DNA of 64,000 nucleotides from Streptomyces sp. TSRI0281 (GCF_001905125.1 NZ_LWLE01000034.1:1-64000); one strand, 5' to 3'. Shown: positions 31,387 to 40,543, counted from the stretch's first letter. Numbers and translations: made by a program. Notes: a model not told the origin generated them from the sequence alone.

Positions 31387-32820
31387 TTACGCGATGTGCT
31401 CGGCTTCCATCTCGCTGTCGAAGCGCTTCTTGAACTCCGGCATCAGCCGGCGGAGCAGGGCCTCACTGTCCGGGTGGTGCACGTTGTGCCCGTCGGTGAG
31501 GTGTATGTCCAGGATCTCCAGGCTCGGGTAGCTCTGGTTCTGGTTGGTGTACGCCGCGTAGACCTCGTACGCGATGCCCACGAACTCGGCCTCGGCCTCG
31601 GCCAGCTGGGCGGACTGCGCCGCGTCGGCTTCCTGGCCCTGCGCCTGCTGCTGCCTCTGCTCCTGCTTGTGCAGGAGCGACGGCTGGGGCTGCTGTTGCT
31701 CCTGCTGGTCCTGCTCCTGCGGCTGCTGCTCTCCGGCCGTCGGCTGCGGTTCCGCGGCGCGGGGGTGGGGGACCGCGCCGATCGTGCCCACATTGCCGAG
31801 CGGGCGGGTCCGGCCACCGGGGCCCGACGGGATCATGACCGGGGTGGGCTCCAGGCCCTCGACGTACGTCGGGTTGTACGCGCTCTCGTGCGCGTTGTCC
31901 GGGACCTGCGGGGCCGCGAACCAGGGGCTGTCGTGGGAGCCGGGGCCCTGTTGCTGCGGGTACTGCTGCTGGACCTGCTGCTGGTGTTGCGGGTGCTGCT
32001 GGGGGTGCTGCTGCTGTTGCGGGTGCGGGGCGCCGAACTGCTGCTGCTCGTAGCCCTGCTCGTGCTCCTGCTGCGGCACGTACGGCAGCTCGCCCTGGGG
32101 CTGACCGCCTTCGACCGGCGGCAGCAGGGCGGGCTCGATACCCGCGGCGGCGAGTCCGGCGGGGGCGGTCTCGGCGAGCGGAACGCCGTACTTCGCCAGG
32201 CGCAGCGGCATCAGGGACTCGATCGGGGCCTTGCGGCGCCAGTTGCGGCCGAACCGGGCCTGGAGCCTGGCCTGGTAGATCAGCCGGTCCTGTTCGAGCT
32301 TGATGACCTGCTCGTAGCTGCGCAGCTCCCACAGCTTCATCCGGCGCCACAGCTTGAACGTGGGTACGGGGGAGAGCAGCCAGCGCGTGAGGCGCACGCC
32401 CTCCATGTGCTTGTCGGCCGTGATGTCCGCGATCCGGCCCACCGCGTGGCGGGCGGCCTCGACGGAGACGACGAACAGGATCGGGATCACGGCGTGCATC
32501 CCGGTGCCGAGCGGGTCGGGCCAGGCGGCCGCACCGTTGAACGCGATCGTCGCGGCCGTCAGCAGCCAGGCCGTCTGGCGCAGCAGCGGGAACGGTATAC
32601 GCATCCACGTCAGCAGCAGGTCCAGCGCGAGCAGGACGCAGATGCCGGCGTCGATGCCGATCGGGAAGACCACGGAGAAGTCCCCGAAGCCCTTCTGCTC
32701 CGCGAGCTCGCGCACGGCGGCGTACGAGCCCGCGAACCCGATCGCGGCGATGAGTACCGCACCGGCGACGACGACCCCGATGAGTATCCGGTGCGTGCGT
32801 GTCAGCTGCATCGCGGCCAC
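31387..32820 (-). CDS. DUF2637 membrane protein with Gln-rich C-terminal region
   Basis: This is a 477-residue protein. Four hydrophobic segments lie in the first ~135 residues (ILIGVVVAGAVLIAAIGFAG, PIGIDAGICVLLALDLLLTW, TAWLLTAATIAFNGAAAWPD, HAVIPILFVVSVEAARHAVG): the DUF2637 domain, also found in Streptomyces plasmid spread and transfer proteins. A charged region follows (RWLLSPVPTFKLWRRMKLWE), then ~150 residues rich in Gln, Pro and His, and a final folded segment (FVGIAYEVYAAYTNQNQSYP). GTG 32820 is preferred because GGGAGGGG lies 7 nt upstream; the ATG at 32811 is an alternative. The role of the chromosomal family is unknown. Confidence 0.85.
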   Translation of the reverse strand: MAAMQLTRTHRILIGVVVAGAVLIAAIGFAGSYAAVRELAEQKGFGDFSVVFPIGIDAGICVLLALDLLLTWMRIPFPLLRQTAWLLTAATIAFNGAAAWPDPLGTGMHAVIPILFVVSVEAARHAVGRIADITADKHMEGVRLTRWLLSPVPTFKLWRRMKLWELRSYEQVIKLEQDRLIYQARLQARFGRNWRRKAPIESLMPLRLAKYGVPLAETAPAGLAAAGIEPALLPPVEGGQPQGELPYVPQQEHEQGYEQQQFGAPHPQQQQHPQQHPQHQQQVQQQYPQQQGPGSHDSPWFAAPQVPDNAHESAYNPTYVEGLEPTPVMIPSGPGGRTRPLGNVGTIGAVPHPRAAEPQPTAGEQQPQEQDQQEQQQPQPSLLHKQEQRQQQAQGQEADAAQSAQLAEAEAEFVGIAYEVYAAYTNQNQSYPSLEILDIHLTDGHNVHHPDSEALLRRLMPEFKKRFDSEMEAEHIA

Positions 32821-33037
32821 CCGCGATCCCCTCCCCGATGTCGTTCTCCGCCCGGATTTAGACCTCCGGCGCGGGCACAGCCTGGCACATGCGTGCGGGT
32901 CGCGTTGCGCGGGGGAGGGGCGAAGCCCGGTCCGCGGGGGCGGGCCGGGCTTCGGAAATGTGCCTCTGGGCAGGGCCGTTCGGTCGCCCGGCGGCTTTCT
33001 TGCCGGGCCGTCGGATCGGGCCCCGGGCCCCGGGTGA

Positions 33038-33889
33038 CTAGTGCGTGGTCTTCGCGGACGCCTTGCGGGTCGTCTTCGGGTTGGCCTTGTCGCCGGAGCC
33101 GGACTTGCCGTCGTCCTTGGCATCGGTCTTGGCCTTGGGCTTCGTCGCGGGGCTGCCGGTGGTGGAGGGAGCCTCGGAGCCGTCGTCCCCGGCGACCGCG
33201 GCGACCGCTTCCTTGGCAGCCTTCTCGGCGCCCTTCAGGATGTCCGAGGCGGAGGGGGTCTTGGCGCCCGCGTAGCCCGCACCGTTGTAGGTGAGGGTGA
33301 CGACGACGTTGCCCGTACGCGCCACGACGGTCGCGTACTTGAAGTCCTCGCTCGTCTTGGTCAGACCGTAGGTGACGGCGGTGGCCTGCTCGCCGATGCC
33401 GGTGACGGGGGCCGTCGCGAGCTTCTCGGCGTCCTCGGTCGCCTGGGCCTTGGTGATCTGCTTGGCGTAGTCGTCCGTGGCGCGCTTGGCGCCGCTGCCC
33501 AGGGCCTGGTCCGAGTCGAAGCGGGTGAAGCCGACGTCGAGCCAGCGGTACTGCGAGCCCTTGACGCCGTTGTCGTCCAGACCGTTCCAGGAGCAGCTGC
33601 CGCGCGCTGTGAGGTCGCTGGACTTGCCGGCCGTGCCGCCCTTCTTCTTGGCCTTGGGCACCAGGTCCTCGATCGTTTTCTTGGCGATCGAGGTGCACGG
33701 GTCGGGCAGGGCGTCGAACTTCGCCGGCTCGACGGTCGCCTTCGACTTCTTCGCGCTCGGGGATGCGGCCGAGGAGGAGCCCGAGTCCTTCTTGCCGTCG
33801 GAGTCCGACGAGCAGCCGGCGGCTACGAGCATCACCGGAACGGCGGCGCAGGCGAGTATGCGGGACAGTCGCGGGGCTGATCGGTGCAT
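33038..33889 (-). CDS. DUF3558 family lipoprotein (first of two)
   Basis: This 283-residue protein has a signal peptide with lipobox VAAGC (LVAAGCSSDSD). The mature part starts with Ser/Lys-rich linker, then a DUF3558-like domain: FDALPDPCTSIAKKTIEDLV, SCSWNGLDDNGVKGSQYRWL with the conserved Cys and Trp, and TGIGEQATAV. A Lys/Ala-rich basic tail ends the protein. These lipoproteins are common in actinobacteria; function unknown. It lies ~180 bases downstream of the second DUF3558 gene in the same direction, consistent with tandem duplication. Confidence 0.88.
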   Translation of the reverse strand: MHRSAPRLSRILACAAVPVMLVAAGCSSDSDGKKDSGSSSAASPSAKKSKATVEPAKFDALPDPCTSIAKKTIEDLVPKAKKKGGTAGKSSDLTARGSCSWNGLDDNGVKGSQYRWLDVGFTRFDSDQALGSGAKRATDDYAKQITKAQATEDAEKLATAPVTGIGEQATAVTYGLTKTSEDFKYATVVARTGNVVVTLTYNGAGYAGAKTPSASDILKGAEKAAKEAVAAVAGDDGSEAPSTTGSPATKPKAKTDAKDDGKSGSGDKANPKTTRKASAKTTH

Positions 33890-34070
33890 GGTTCCTTCAC
33901 TCGGATGGCACGGAGATCTCGGTCGTGCGGGCGGGCGGTCTCTCGGCGGGCGGCCGGTCGGTGGGGGTGTTGCCGAAGAGCCACGGTACGACGGACGGGG
34001 GCCGGATGCCGCCACGGTCGCGGACCCCGGCGGACCGGAATCCGCCCGCGCGGCGGCGGCCGTGACGGGT

Positions 34071-34895
34071 CTACTCGCTGAGCCCCTCGGCCAGCTTCCG
34101 GGCCAGTGCCTGGGCCTTCTCCTGGAGTTCCTTGCTGTCGGGCACCTCGGTGACGAGGGACGGCTGCTCGGTGTACTCGACCGTCACGATGACGTTCGAT
34201 GTGCGGAATACCACGCTTACGGTGCGGTGCTGTGCGGTGGAACCTGCCTGAGTGAGCAGATCATCCAGAAACGCGGTGTCTCCGAGGTGGTCCAGGACGC
34301 GCGGCCGGAGGTCGTCGGTGTCGCTCCCGCCGCCGGACGAGGCGTCGGCGGCGGGAGCGGAGGGGGTGGTGGCGGTGCCGGACGGGGGGACCGATGCCTT
34401 GTCCTTCTTCGCCTCCTCCTCCTTGTCCTTCTTCTCGTCCTCGTGGGGCGCGGCGGCGGTCGGCAGGTCGGCCGCGTTCTCCCGCTGCGCGTACACGTCG
34501 CGGGCGCGGTCGTCGTCGCTGACGGCGGGGTCGTACGACACGACGCGCTCGAAGTCGATGACCAGGTTCCGGGACCCGTCCGGGGCCTGGGACTTCCAGG
34601 TGCAGCCGACCTTGCGATCGGTGTCATAGGTGACGGACGGGGCCCCCTGGAAGACCTTCTCCTGCTGGTCCTGCGGCAGTTCGGCGGTGCCGGGGAGCAG
34701 GTCCCTCAGTGTGCCGGGCGGCACGGCGCGGCAAGCCTCGGGCAGGGTGCGGTACTTGCCGGGGGGCGCGGCCGAGACCGTGGGGCTGCCCGGCTTGCTG
34801 CCGGCGTCCTCGGCGTCGCCGTCCGAGCCGGAACTGCAGCCGACGGCGAGCGCTGCGAGGAGCGCGACGCCGGGTACGTACGCCATGTGTCGCAC
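34071..34895 (-). CDS. DUF3558 family lipoprotein (second of two)
   Basis: This 274-residue protein has a short signal peptide and lipobox LAVGC (AALAVGCSSGSDG). The domain resembles its neighbour: TLPEACRAVPPGTLRDLLPG, GCTWKSQAPDGSRNLVIDFE, and a C-terminal VSVVFRTSNVIVTVEYTEQP strand pair. A central Asp/Glu/Lys-rich, Ser-rich segment is probably disordered. GTG 34895 is chosen for the GAAGGGAG box 9 nt upstream. It is divergent from rtcB. Confidence 0.85.
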   Translation of the reverse strand: MRHMAYVPGVALLAALAVGCSSGSDGDAEDAGSKPGSPTVSAAPPGKYRTLPEACRAVPPGTLRDLLPGTAELPQDQQEKVFQGAPSVTYDTDRKVGCTWKSQAPDGSRNLVIDFERVVSYDPAVSDDDRARDVYAQRENAADLPTAAAPHEDEKKDKEEEAKKDKASVPPSGTATTPSAPAADASSGGGSDTDDLRPRVLDHLGDTAFLDDLLTQAGSTAQHRTVSVVFRTSNVIVTVEYTEQPSLVTEVPDSKELQEKAQALARKLAEGLSE

Positions 34896-35059
34896 GGTCC
34901 CAGGCTCCCTTCGGTACGAGAAAACAGGTTGCCGCTCGGAGGCGGCCGATGGACACAATGTGTATCGCACGCACCGCTGTGAATGCCGGTCGGCCGACTC
35001 ATTTGCCGATCTTGGCACCGGTTTTGCGCTTTCCATCTTTTCGGGGGAATCGAGGGGTT

Positions 35060-36253
35060 ATGTCGTACGTGGAGATACCGGGGGCGAAGGTTCCCATCCG
35101 GATGTGGGCCGACCCGGCTTCGGTCGAGGACGTCGCGATGCGGCAGCTGCAGAACGTGGCCACACTGCCCTGGATCAAGGGCCTCGCGGTGATGCCCGAC
35201 GTCCACTTCGGCAAGGGCGCGACCGTCGGTTCGGTGATCGCGATGCACGGCGCGGTCTGCCCGGCGGCGGTGGGTGTGGACATCGGCTGCGGTATGTCCG
35301 CGGTGAAGACGTCCCTGACCGCCAACGATCTGCCGGGTGACCTCTCGCGGCTGCGCTCGAAGATCGAGCAGGCCATTCCGGTGGGCCGGGGGATGCATGG
35401 CGACATGGTGGACCCGAGCTCGCTGCACGGATTCGCGACGTCGGGGTGGGACGACTTCTGGGGGCGGTTTAATGGGGTCGCCGATGCGGTCAAATTCCGT
35501 CAGGAACGCGCCACAAAGCAGATGGGAACGCTCGGATCGGGCAACCACTTCATCGAATTCTGTCTCGACGAGACAGGTTCGGTCTGGCTGATGCTGCACT
35601 CTGGATCCCGGAACATCGGCAAGGAACTGGCCGACTTCCACATCGGCCAGGCGCAGCGGCTGCCGCACAACCAGGGCCTCGTCGACCGTGACCTGGCCGT
35701 CTTCATCGCGGACACCCCGCAGATGGCGGCGTACCGCAACGACCTCTTCTGGGCGCAGGAGTACGCGAAGTACAACCGCGCGATCATGATGAAGCTCTTC
35801 CAGGACGTCGTGCGCCGGGAGTTCAAGAAGGCGAAGGTCACCTTCGAGCCCGAGATCAGCTGCCACCACAACTACGTCAGTGCCGAACGCTACGACGGCC
35901 TCGACCTGTTGGTCACGCGCAAGGGCGCGATCCGCGCCGGAGCGGGTGAGTTCGGGATCATTCCGGGCTCCATGGGCACCGGCTCGTACATCGTGAAGGG
36001 CCTGGGGAACGAGAAGTCGTTCAACTCGGCGTCGCACGGTGCGGGGCGCCGGATGAGCCGTGGCGCGGCGAAGCGGCGCTTCTCCACGAAGGACCTGGAG
36101 GAGCAGACGCGGGGCGTGGAGTGCCGTAAGGACTCCGGTGTCGTGGACGAGATCCCGGCCGCGTACAAGCCGATCGAGCAGGTCATCGATCAGCAGCGGG
36201 ACCTCGTCGAGGTCGTGGCGAAGCTCAAGCAGGTGGTGTGCGTCAAGGGCTGA
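35060..36253 (+). CDS. rtcB: RtcB family RNA ligase
   Basis: This 397-residue protein matches the RNA-splicing ligase RtcB, which joins 2',3'-cyclic phosphate (or 3'-phosphate) RNA ends to 5'-OH ends using GTP and Mn2+. Metal and nucleotide residues are visible: PDVHFGKGATVGSV, VGVDIGCGMSAVKT (Cys), LGSGNHFIEFC (Asn-His), HSGSRNIGKEL, EISCHHNYVS, and the guanylated His in NSASHGAGRRMSRGAA. The ATG at 35060 has GAGGGG upstream. No archease or RtcA gene is adjacent, so the substrate (tRNA repair or damaged rRNA/mRNA) is unknown. Upstream spacer is AT-rich, consistent with its own promoter. Confidence 0.94.
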   Translation: MSYVEIPGAKVPIRMWADPASVEDVAMRQLQNVATLPWIKGLAVMPDVHFGKGATVGSVIAMHGAVCPAAVGVDIGCGMSAVKTSLTANDLPGDLSRLRSKIEQAIPVGRGMHGDMVDPSSLHGFATSGWDDFWGRFNGVADAVKFRQERATKQMGTLGSGNHFIEFCLDETGSVWLMLHSGSRNIGKELADFHIGQAQRLPHNQGLVDRDLAVFIADTPQMAAYRNDLFWAQEYAKYNRAIMMKLFQDVVRREFKKAKVTFEPEISCHHNYVSAERYDGLDLLVTRKGAIRAGAGEFGIIPGSMGTGSYIVKGLGNEKSFNSASHGAGRRMSRGAAKRRFSTKDLEEQTRGVECRKDSGVVDEIPAAYKPIEQVIDQQRDLVEVVAKLKQVVCVKG

Positions 36254-36321
36254 CGGGCCCTGTCGGTCCCGGTCATCGGGCCTCGGCCCGTGGCCCTCGG
36301 CGCCTGACCCCGCCCGTCGGG

Positions 36322-37080
36322 TCAGAGCGTTCGGTGGACCTTGGAGTTGGAGGCCTGGGCGCGGGGGCGGACCACCAGGAGGTCGATGTTGACGTGGCTG
36401 GGGCGGGTGATGGCCCAGGTGATCGTGTCGGCCACGTCGTCGGCGGTCAGGGGGGCGTCGACGCCCGCGTAGACCTTGGCCGCCTTCTCGGTGTCGCCGC
36501 GGAAGCGGGTGGTCGCGAACTCCTCGGTCCTGACCATGCCGGGGGCGACCTCGATGACGCGGACCGGGGTGCCGACGATCTCCAGGCGCAGGGTCTCGGC
36601 CAGGACGTGTTCGCCGTGCTTGGCCGCCACGTAGCCGCCGCCGCCCTCGTAGGTGGACAGGCCCGCGGTCGAGGTGAGGACCACGATGGTGCCGTCGCCG
36701 CTCGCGGTGAGGGCGGGGAGCAGGGCCTGGGTGACGTTCAGGGTGCCGATGACGTTCGTCTCGTACATCTGGCGCCAGTCCGCCGGGTCGCCGGACGCGA
36801 TGGGGTCGGCGCCGAGCGCTCCGCCCGCGTTGTTGACGAGGACGGCGAGGCTGCCGAACGCGGTGGCGAACTCGTCCACGGCGGCGCGGTCGGTGACGTC
36901 CAGGGCGTACGCCGTCGCCTGGTGACCGGCTGCGGTGATCTCGGCCGCGAGCGCCTCGATGCGGTCCTCGCGGCGGGCGGTGAGCACGACGCGGTAGCCG
37001 GCGGCGGCCAGCTGCCGGGCGGTCGCGGCGCCGATGCCGCTGCTCGCGCCGGTGATGACGGCGATGGGGGTGGCGGCCAT
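36322..37080 (-). CDS. SDR family NAD(P)-dependent oxidoreductase
   Basis: This 252-residue classical short-chain dehydrogenase has the TGASSGIG coenzyme motif (VITGASSGIGAATARQLA), NNAG (VLVNNAGGALG), the catalytic Ser in VLTSTAGLSTYEGG and YVAAK (YxxxK). An Arg pair after the second strand (LTARREDR) suggests NADP preference. It is close to the YdfG/serine dehydrogenase type. Substrate unknown. GAGGAG precedes the ATG. Confidence 0.92.
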   Translation of the reverse strand: MAATPIAVITGASSGIGAATARQLAAAGYRVVLTARREDRIEALAAEITAAGHQATAYALDVTDRAAVDEFATAFGSLAVLVNNAGGALGADPIASGDPADWRQMYETNVIGTLNVTQALLPALTASGDGTIVVLTSTAGLSTYEGGGGYVAAKHGEHVLAETLRLEIVGTPVRVIEVAPGMVRTEEFATTRFRGDTEKAAKVYAGVDAPLTADDVADTITWAITRPSHVNIDLLVVRPRAQASNSKVHRTL

Positions 37081-37187
37081 GGCGATCTCCTCGGACAGCT
37101 GATCGGTACGGGCCAAGGATAGGCAGGCCGGCGGGAACGGGTTCCGGCGGCCGTGCGGACGCCGGAGCGGGGCCGTCCGCGGCGGGT

Positions 37188-37523
37188 TCAGCGCCCGCGC
37201 GGGGCGTACATGATCAGGGCCATGCCCGCCAGGCAGACCAGCGCGCCGATGACGTCCCAGCGGTCGGGGCGGTAGCCGTCGGCGACCATGCCCCAGGCGA
37301 TCGAACCGGCGACGAAGACCCCGCCGTACGCGGCGAGGATGCGGCCGAACTCGCCGTCCGGCTGGAGCGTGGCCACGAAACCGTACGCGCCCAGGGCGAT
37401 GACCCCGGCGCCGATCCAGATCCAGCCCCGGTGCTCCCGTACTCCCTGCCAGACGAGCCAGGCGCCACCGATCTCGAAGAGGGCGGCGACGACGAACAGG
37501 GCGGCGGAGCGGGCGAAGAGCAT
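37188..37523 (-). CDS. YnfA family membrane protein (UPF0060)
   Basis: This 111-residue protein has four hydrophobic helices and the family features FEIGGAWLVWQGVREHRGW and FGRILAAYGGVFVAGSIAWG. YnfA belongs to the drug/metabolite transporter superfamily and acts as a small-multidrug-resistance-like pump in some Enterobacteria (from memory). It is complete and monocistronic or follows the secreted-protein spacer. Confidence 0.9.
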   Translation of the reverse strand: MLFARSAALFVVAALFEIGGAWLVWQGVREHRGWIWIGAGVIALGAYGFVATLQPDGEFGRILAAYGGVFVAGSIAWGMVADGYRPDRWDVIGALVCLAGMALIMYAPRGR

Positions 37524-37718
37524 GACGGCAGAATTTCATGCGGTGGTGAGTGGGGGGCGGTGCGGGCCGTGGGGGACCGCGCGAGCGGTGGGGGCGGTGC
37601 GAGCCGTGGTGACGGTGCGAGCCGTGCCCCGGCGCGCGGTGGGCTGTGCGGGTTGCTGCGGGCGCGTCGGGCCGGTCATTAAATAGGGATGATTCGCGGC
37701 GATCGGTATGTTCCGGGC

Positions 37719-38234
37719 ATGGTAGTGACGCGTAGAGCTCTCCTGGTGCTGTCCGCAGCCGCGGCGATGATGGCGACGGCCGTGATCCCGGCGGCGGGGA
37801 CGGGCGGTTCGGCCACGGCCACCCCGGTGGCCCCGCGCGTGGAGGCGGGGCTGCGGGCGGACGTCTCCCACCACGGTCACGTCTCGCTGTGGGGCGACCG
37901 GCTCGGGGTCTGGCTCCGGAGCGAGAACCGGGGTCCGGCGGATCTGGGGGATGCGACGGTACGGCTGCGCTTCTCCGAGCCGTTCTCCGCCCCGCGGGGG
38001 CTGCCGCCGGGCTGTCTGCGGGGCGGCAGCCGGGCGCTGCTGTGCGGGACGGGGGCGCTGGCCGCGGACGGCCAGGAGCGGCGGACCGCTTTCGATCTGC
38101 GGCTCGCGGGCCGGCCCGCCGAGGTGGTCGTGCGCATCGACACGGTGTGGAACGGGGGCGCGGTGGACCGCAATCCGCAGAACAACGTGCATGAGGTGCT
38201 GGCACCGTCCACCGGGGACGCGTACGTCTTCTGA
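37719..38234 (+). CDS. Secreted protein of unknown function
   Basis: This 171-residue protein begins with a signal peptide (VVTRRALLVLSAAAAMMATA) with an Ala cleavage region near AAGTGG. The mature domain is beta-rich: VSLWGDRLGVWLRSENRGPA, LGDATVRLRFSEPF, CLRGGSRALLCG (two Cys, possible disulphide), DTVWNGGAVDRNPQNNVHEV. This resembles a CARDB-like/Ig adhesion fold. No family is firmly recognised. The start among ATG 37719, GTG 37725 or ATG 37689 is uncertain. Confidence 0.65.
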   Translation: MVVTRRALLVLSAAAAMMATAVIPAAGTGGSATATPVAPRVEAGLRADVSHHGHVSLWGDRLGVWLRSENRGPADLGDATVRLRFSEPFSAPRGLPPGCLRGGSRALLCGTGALAADGQERRTAFDLRLAGRPAEVVVRIDTVWNGGAVDRNPQNNVHEVLAPSTGDAYVF

Positions 38235-38255
38235 GCCGGTGGCCGCAGGGTGCTC

Positions 38256-38990
38256 CTACGCCGCCGTTCCGCCGAACTCGCCTACCGCGTCCGCGACGAT
38301 CGACTCCAGGTGGCCGTGGTGGGCGCCGCGCCAGTACACGCGTGCGCACTGCGTGCACTGGGCGAACACGTCGTACGCCTGCTGCGTGCCGTGCTCCAGC
38401 CGGGTGCTGACGGAGTCCTTGTCGGCCTCGGCCAGCGTCCCGTTGCACGCGGTGCACCGCGTCCAGGGGGCAAGGACCGGCGCGAACCTGCTCAGTACGT
38501 CGCGGAGTTGTTCCTGGGGCCGGTCGCTGTAGACGTAGGCCCCGGCCCAGATCTCCCGCCGCCGCAGCAGCCCGCGGTCCCGGGAGAGGAGGACCCGCTG
38601 TTCCCGCGCCGACAGCGTGGCCAGCGCCGCGTCGCCGATGTCCTCGTTCTCGTACGCGGTATCGATGCCCAGGAGCCGCAACCGTCGTGCGAGCGTGCCG
38701 AGATGGACGTCGAGGAGGAAGCGGAGAGGGGCGCCCGACACCTGCTGGGGGCGTTCCACGGCGCGTACCTCGATCAGTTCGCCCGCTGCCGGAACGTGCG
38801 AGGGGGATACGGGCCGGCCGTCGACGAGCAGGTGGCCGGCCTCGGTGAGCGGGATGCCGAGCGACTCCACGACATGGCCGAGCGTCGAGGCGCCGTCCGT
38901 GGTGACGGCCGTCCGGCCCTGGCGGCGTTCATGGGCGACGAAGAGCCTTAGTTCCGGTGCGACTTCGAGGGCGATCTCGGGTCCGTTCAC
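38256..38990 (-). CDS. Mut7-C RNase-domain protein with N-terminal ubiquitin-like fold
   Basis: This is a 244-residue protein. Residues 1-~80 match the Mut7-C ubiquitin-like (ThiS/MoaD-like) domain: VAPELRLFVAHERRQGRTAV, HLLVDGRPVSPSHVPAAGEL. The C-terminal Mut7-C RNase region has FLLDVHLGTLARRLRLLGID (Asp), LLSRDRGLLRRREI, and a zinc ribbon (CTACN and CTQCARVYWRG). PIN-like fold RNase activity is predicted from the family. It stands alone. Confidence 0.88.
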   Translation of the reverse strand: MNGPEIALEVAPELRLFVAHERRQGRTAVTTDGASTLGHVVESLGIPLTEAGHLLVDGRPVSPSHVPAAGELIEVRAVERPQQVSGAPLRFLLDVHLGTLARRLRLLGIDTAYENEDIGDAALATLSAREQRVLLSRDRGLLRRREIWAGAYVYSDRPQEQLRDVLSRFAPVLAPWTRCTACNGTLAEADKDSVSTRLEHGTQQAYDVFAQCTQCARVYWRGAHHGHLESIVADAVGEFGGTAA

Positions 38991-39430
38991 GTCGCCAGGA
39001 TGCCACTGGGGGGACGTGGGCGGCCAGGGATTTGCCGGGAGGGTGCGGGGCGCGTAGTCGGTCGGGGAGGCGGACGGTGGTGCGGGGGGCCGGTCGTTCC
39101 CGGGAAGGCCCGGCGGGGGGTTCGCCGCCCTTGTCCGCGCCTGCCCGGGACCGTGCCTCCTTCAGGTCGATCTCCTCTGCCTCGGCGTGTCGGCGCGTCG
39201 GACAGGTCAGCTGAAGATCATTCTTCGGCCAATGAATGGCCGAATATGACTGCATGTATGTGCATGGGGGCGTGTGGGTGTGCGTGTGGCATTCGGTGTA
39301 CGGCGGTCGGAGGGGCCGGTGCGCGGCGGTCCGGCCACTTGGTGAATACACCGTGTTCCCACGGCGGGTGCGGGGGAGAGTGGATCCACCGTACGAGCCA
39401 GTGACCGACCCAGGACGAGGGGACTGCCGC
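38991..39430. other. 440-bp gene-poor gap upstream of the acyl-CoA dehydrogenase gene
   Basis: No credible coding frame is seen. The left part is GC-rich, while 39190-39300 is AT/GT-rich (TG-repeat-like GTGTGGGTGTGCGTGTGG) and contains the inverted repeat at 39224-39244, so it probably holds the promoter of the gene starting at 39431. Confidence 0.6.
39224..39244. promoter_or_regulatory. Inverted repeat upstream of the acyl-CoA dehydrogenase gene
   Basis: TTCGGCCA (39224-39231) and TGGCCGAA (39237-39244) are perfect 8-bp inverted arms around ATGAA. The site lies in an AT-rich promoter-like stretch about 190 bases upstream of the next gene. It may be an operator; the protein is unknown. Confidence 0.45.
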
Positions 39431-40543
39431 ATGCATGGGGCGCCGGGTGAAGGAACCGCATTGGCCACCCCGCCGGAGCTGGCGGCCGAGCCGCTGGTCC
39501 GCGCGGTCACCGAGGTGGCGGTCGGTGTGCTGCGGCCCCTCGCCGAGCGGACCGCCCAGGAGGGCGTCACCCGCTCACATCTGGACGCGCTGGCCCGCTG
39601 CGGCGCCCACGGTCTCGTCAGCTACCGGCCCGCCCCCGACAGCGGTACGTCGCGGAGCCGGGTGACCCGCGAGGTGCACGAGATCCTGTCCGCCGTCGAT
39701 CCCTCCACCTGGTTCGTCTTCACCCAGCACTACGCCCTGGTGAAGGCGCTGGAGAAGACCGCCAACACCGGGCTGAGAGACCGGTGGCTGCCGTCGCTGC
39801 TCACGGGCGGGACGCTGGCCACGGCCGGGTTCGCCTACCTGCGGCACCCGCGTCCCCCGGTGACCGCGGAGGAGACCGACGACGGGTGGCGGCTGCGGGG
39901 GCGGGTGCCGTGGATGACCGGCTGGGGCATCGCGGACGTGGCGATCATCGGGGCCGTCACCCCGGACGACCGGGCCCTGTTCGTACGGACCGGCTGCGCG
40001 CCCGGCAGCGGGCTCGTCCCGGTGGGGTCGCAGGCGCTCTGGGCGATGGAGGGGACCCACACCGCTTCGGTGGAACTACGGGATGTCGTCGTGCCGCCCG
40101 AGGACGTGATCTCCCTCGCGCCCCGGTCGGACTGGGCCCGCGACTACGACCTGGAGAACGCGAACTGTCACCCCGCCGTCCTCGGCCATGTCCGCGCCGC
40201 CGTCGACCTGTTGCTCGCGTCGGCGCCCCGCGCGGGCGCCCCGTTCGAGACCCTGGCCCACCGGGTGGCCGAGGAAGCGGTCCGGCTGCGCGCCGAGTCG
40301 TACGCACTGCGCGACGACCTGGCGCCCGAGGAGGAGGTCGCGGCCCGGATCGAGAACCGGGCCGCGATCCTGGACCTCGGGGTCCGGGCGGCCACCGCCT
40401 GTGTCGCGGCGGCGGGCGGCAGGGCCGTCCAGTTCGGCAACACGGCGGGGCGGCTGGCCAGGGAGGCGCAGTTCCATCTGATCCAGGCGCAGACTCCGCA
40501 ACTGCGGGAGGCCACCGCCCGGCGCGCGCTTCAGGGCTTCTGA
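39431..40543 (+). CDS. Acyl-CoA dehydrogenase-like protein
   Basis: This 370-residue alpha-beta-alpha flavoprotein resembles acyl-CoA dehydrogenases: HEILSAVDPSTWFVFTQHYA (N-terminal helix), LATAGFAYLRHPRPP, WRLRGRVPWMTGWGIADV (middle beta domain), and RAAVDLLLAS and ATACVAAAGGRAVQFGNTAG (C-terminal helices). Several Streptomyces members act as FAD-dependent oxidases or monooxygenases. I see no clear catalytic Glu at the usual site, so the reaction is uncertain. The ATG at 39431 follows GAGGGG. It overlaps the convergent MerR-type gene by 13 bases. Confidence 0.82.
   Translation: MHGAPGEGTALATPPELAAEPLVRAVTEVAVGVLRPLAERTAQEGVTRSHLDALARCGAHGLVSYRPAPDSGTSRSRVTREVHEILSAVDPSTWFVFTQHYALVKALEKTANTGLRDRWLPSLLTGGTLATAGFAYLRHPRPPVTAEETDDGWRLRGRVPWMTGWGIADVAIIGAVTPDDRALFVRTGCAPGSGLVPVGSQALWAMEGTHTASVELRDVVVPPEDVISLAPRSDWARDYDLENANCHPAVLGHVRAAVDLLLASAPRAGAPFETLAHRVAEEAVRLRAESYALRDDLAPEEEVAARIENRAAILDLGVRAATACVAAAGGRAVQFGNTAGRLAREAQFHLIQAQTPQLREATARRALQGF

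Noticed and set aside
39207..39461. 84-codon minus-strand frame upstream of the acyl-CoA dehydrogenase gene
   Set aside because: It overlaps the start of that gene, is His/Pro/Thr-rich, and covers the promoter-like stretch.
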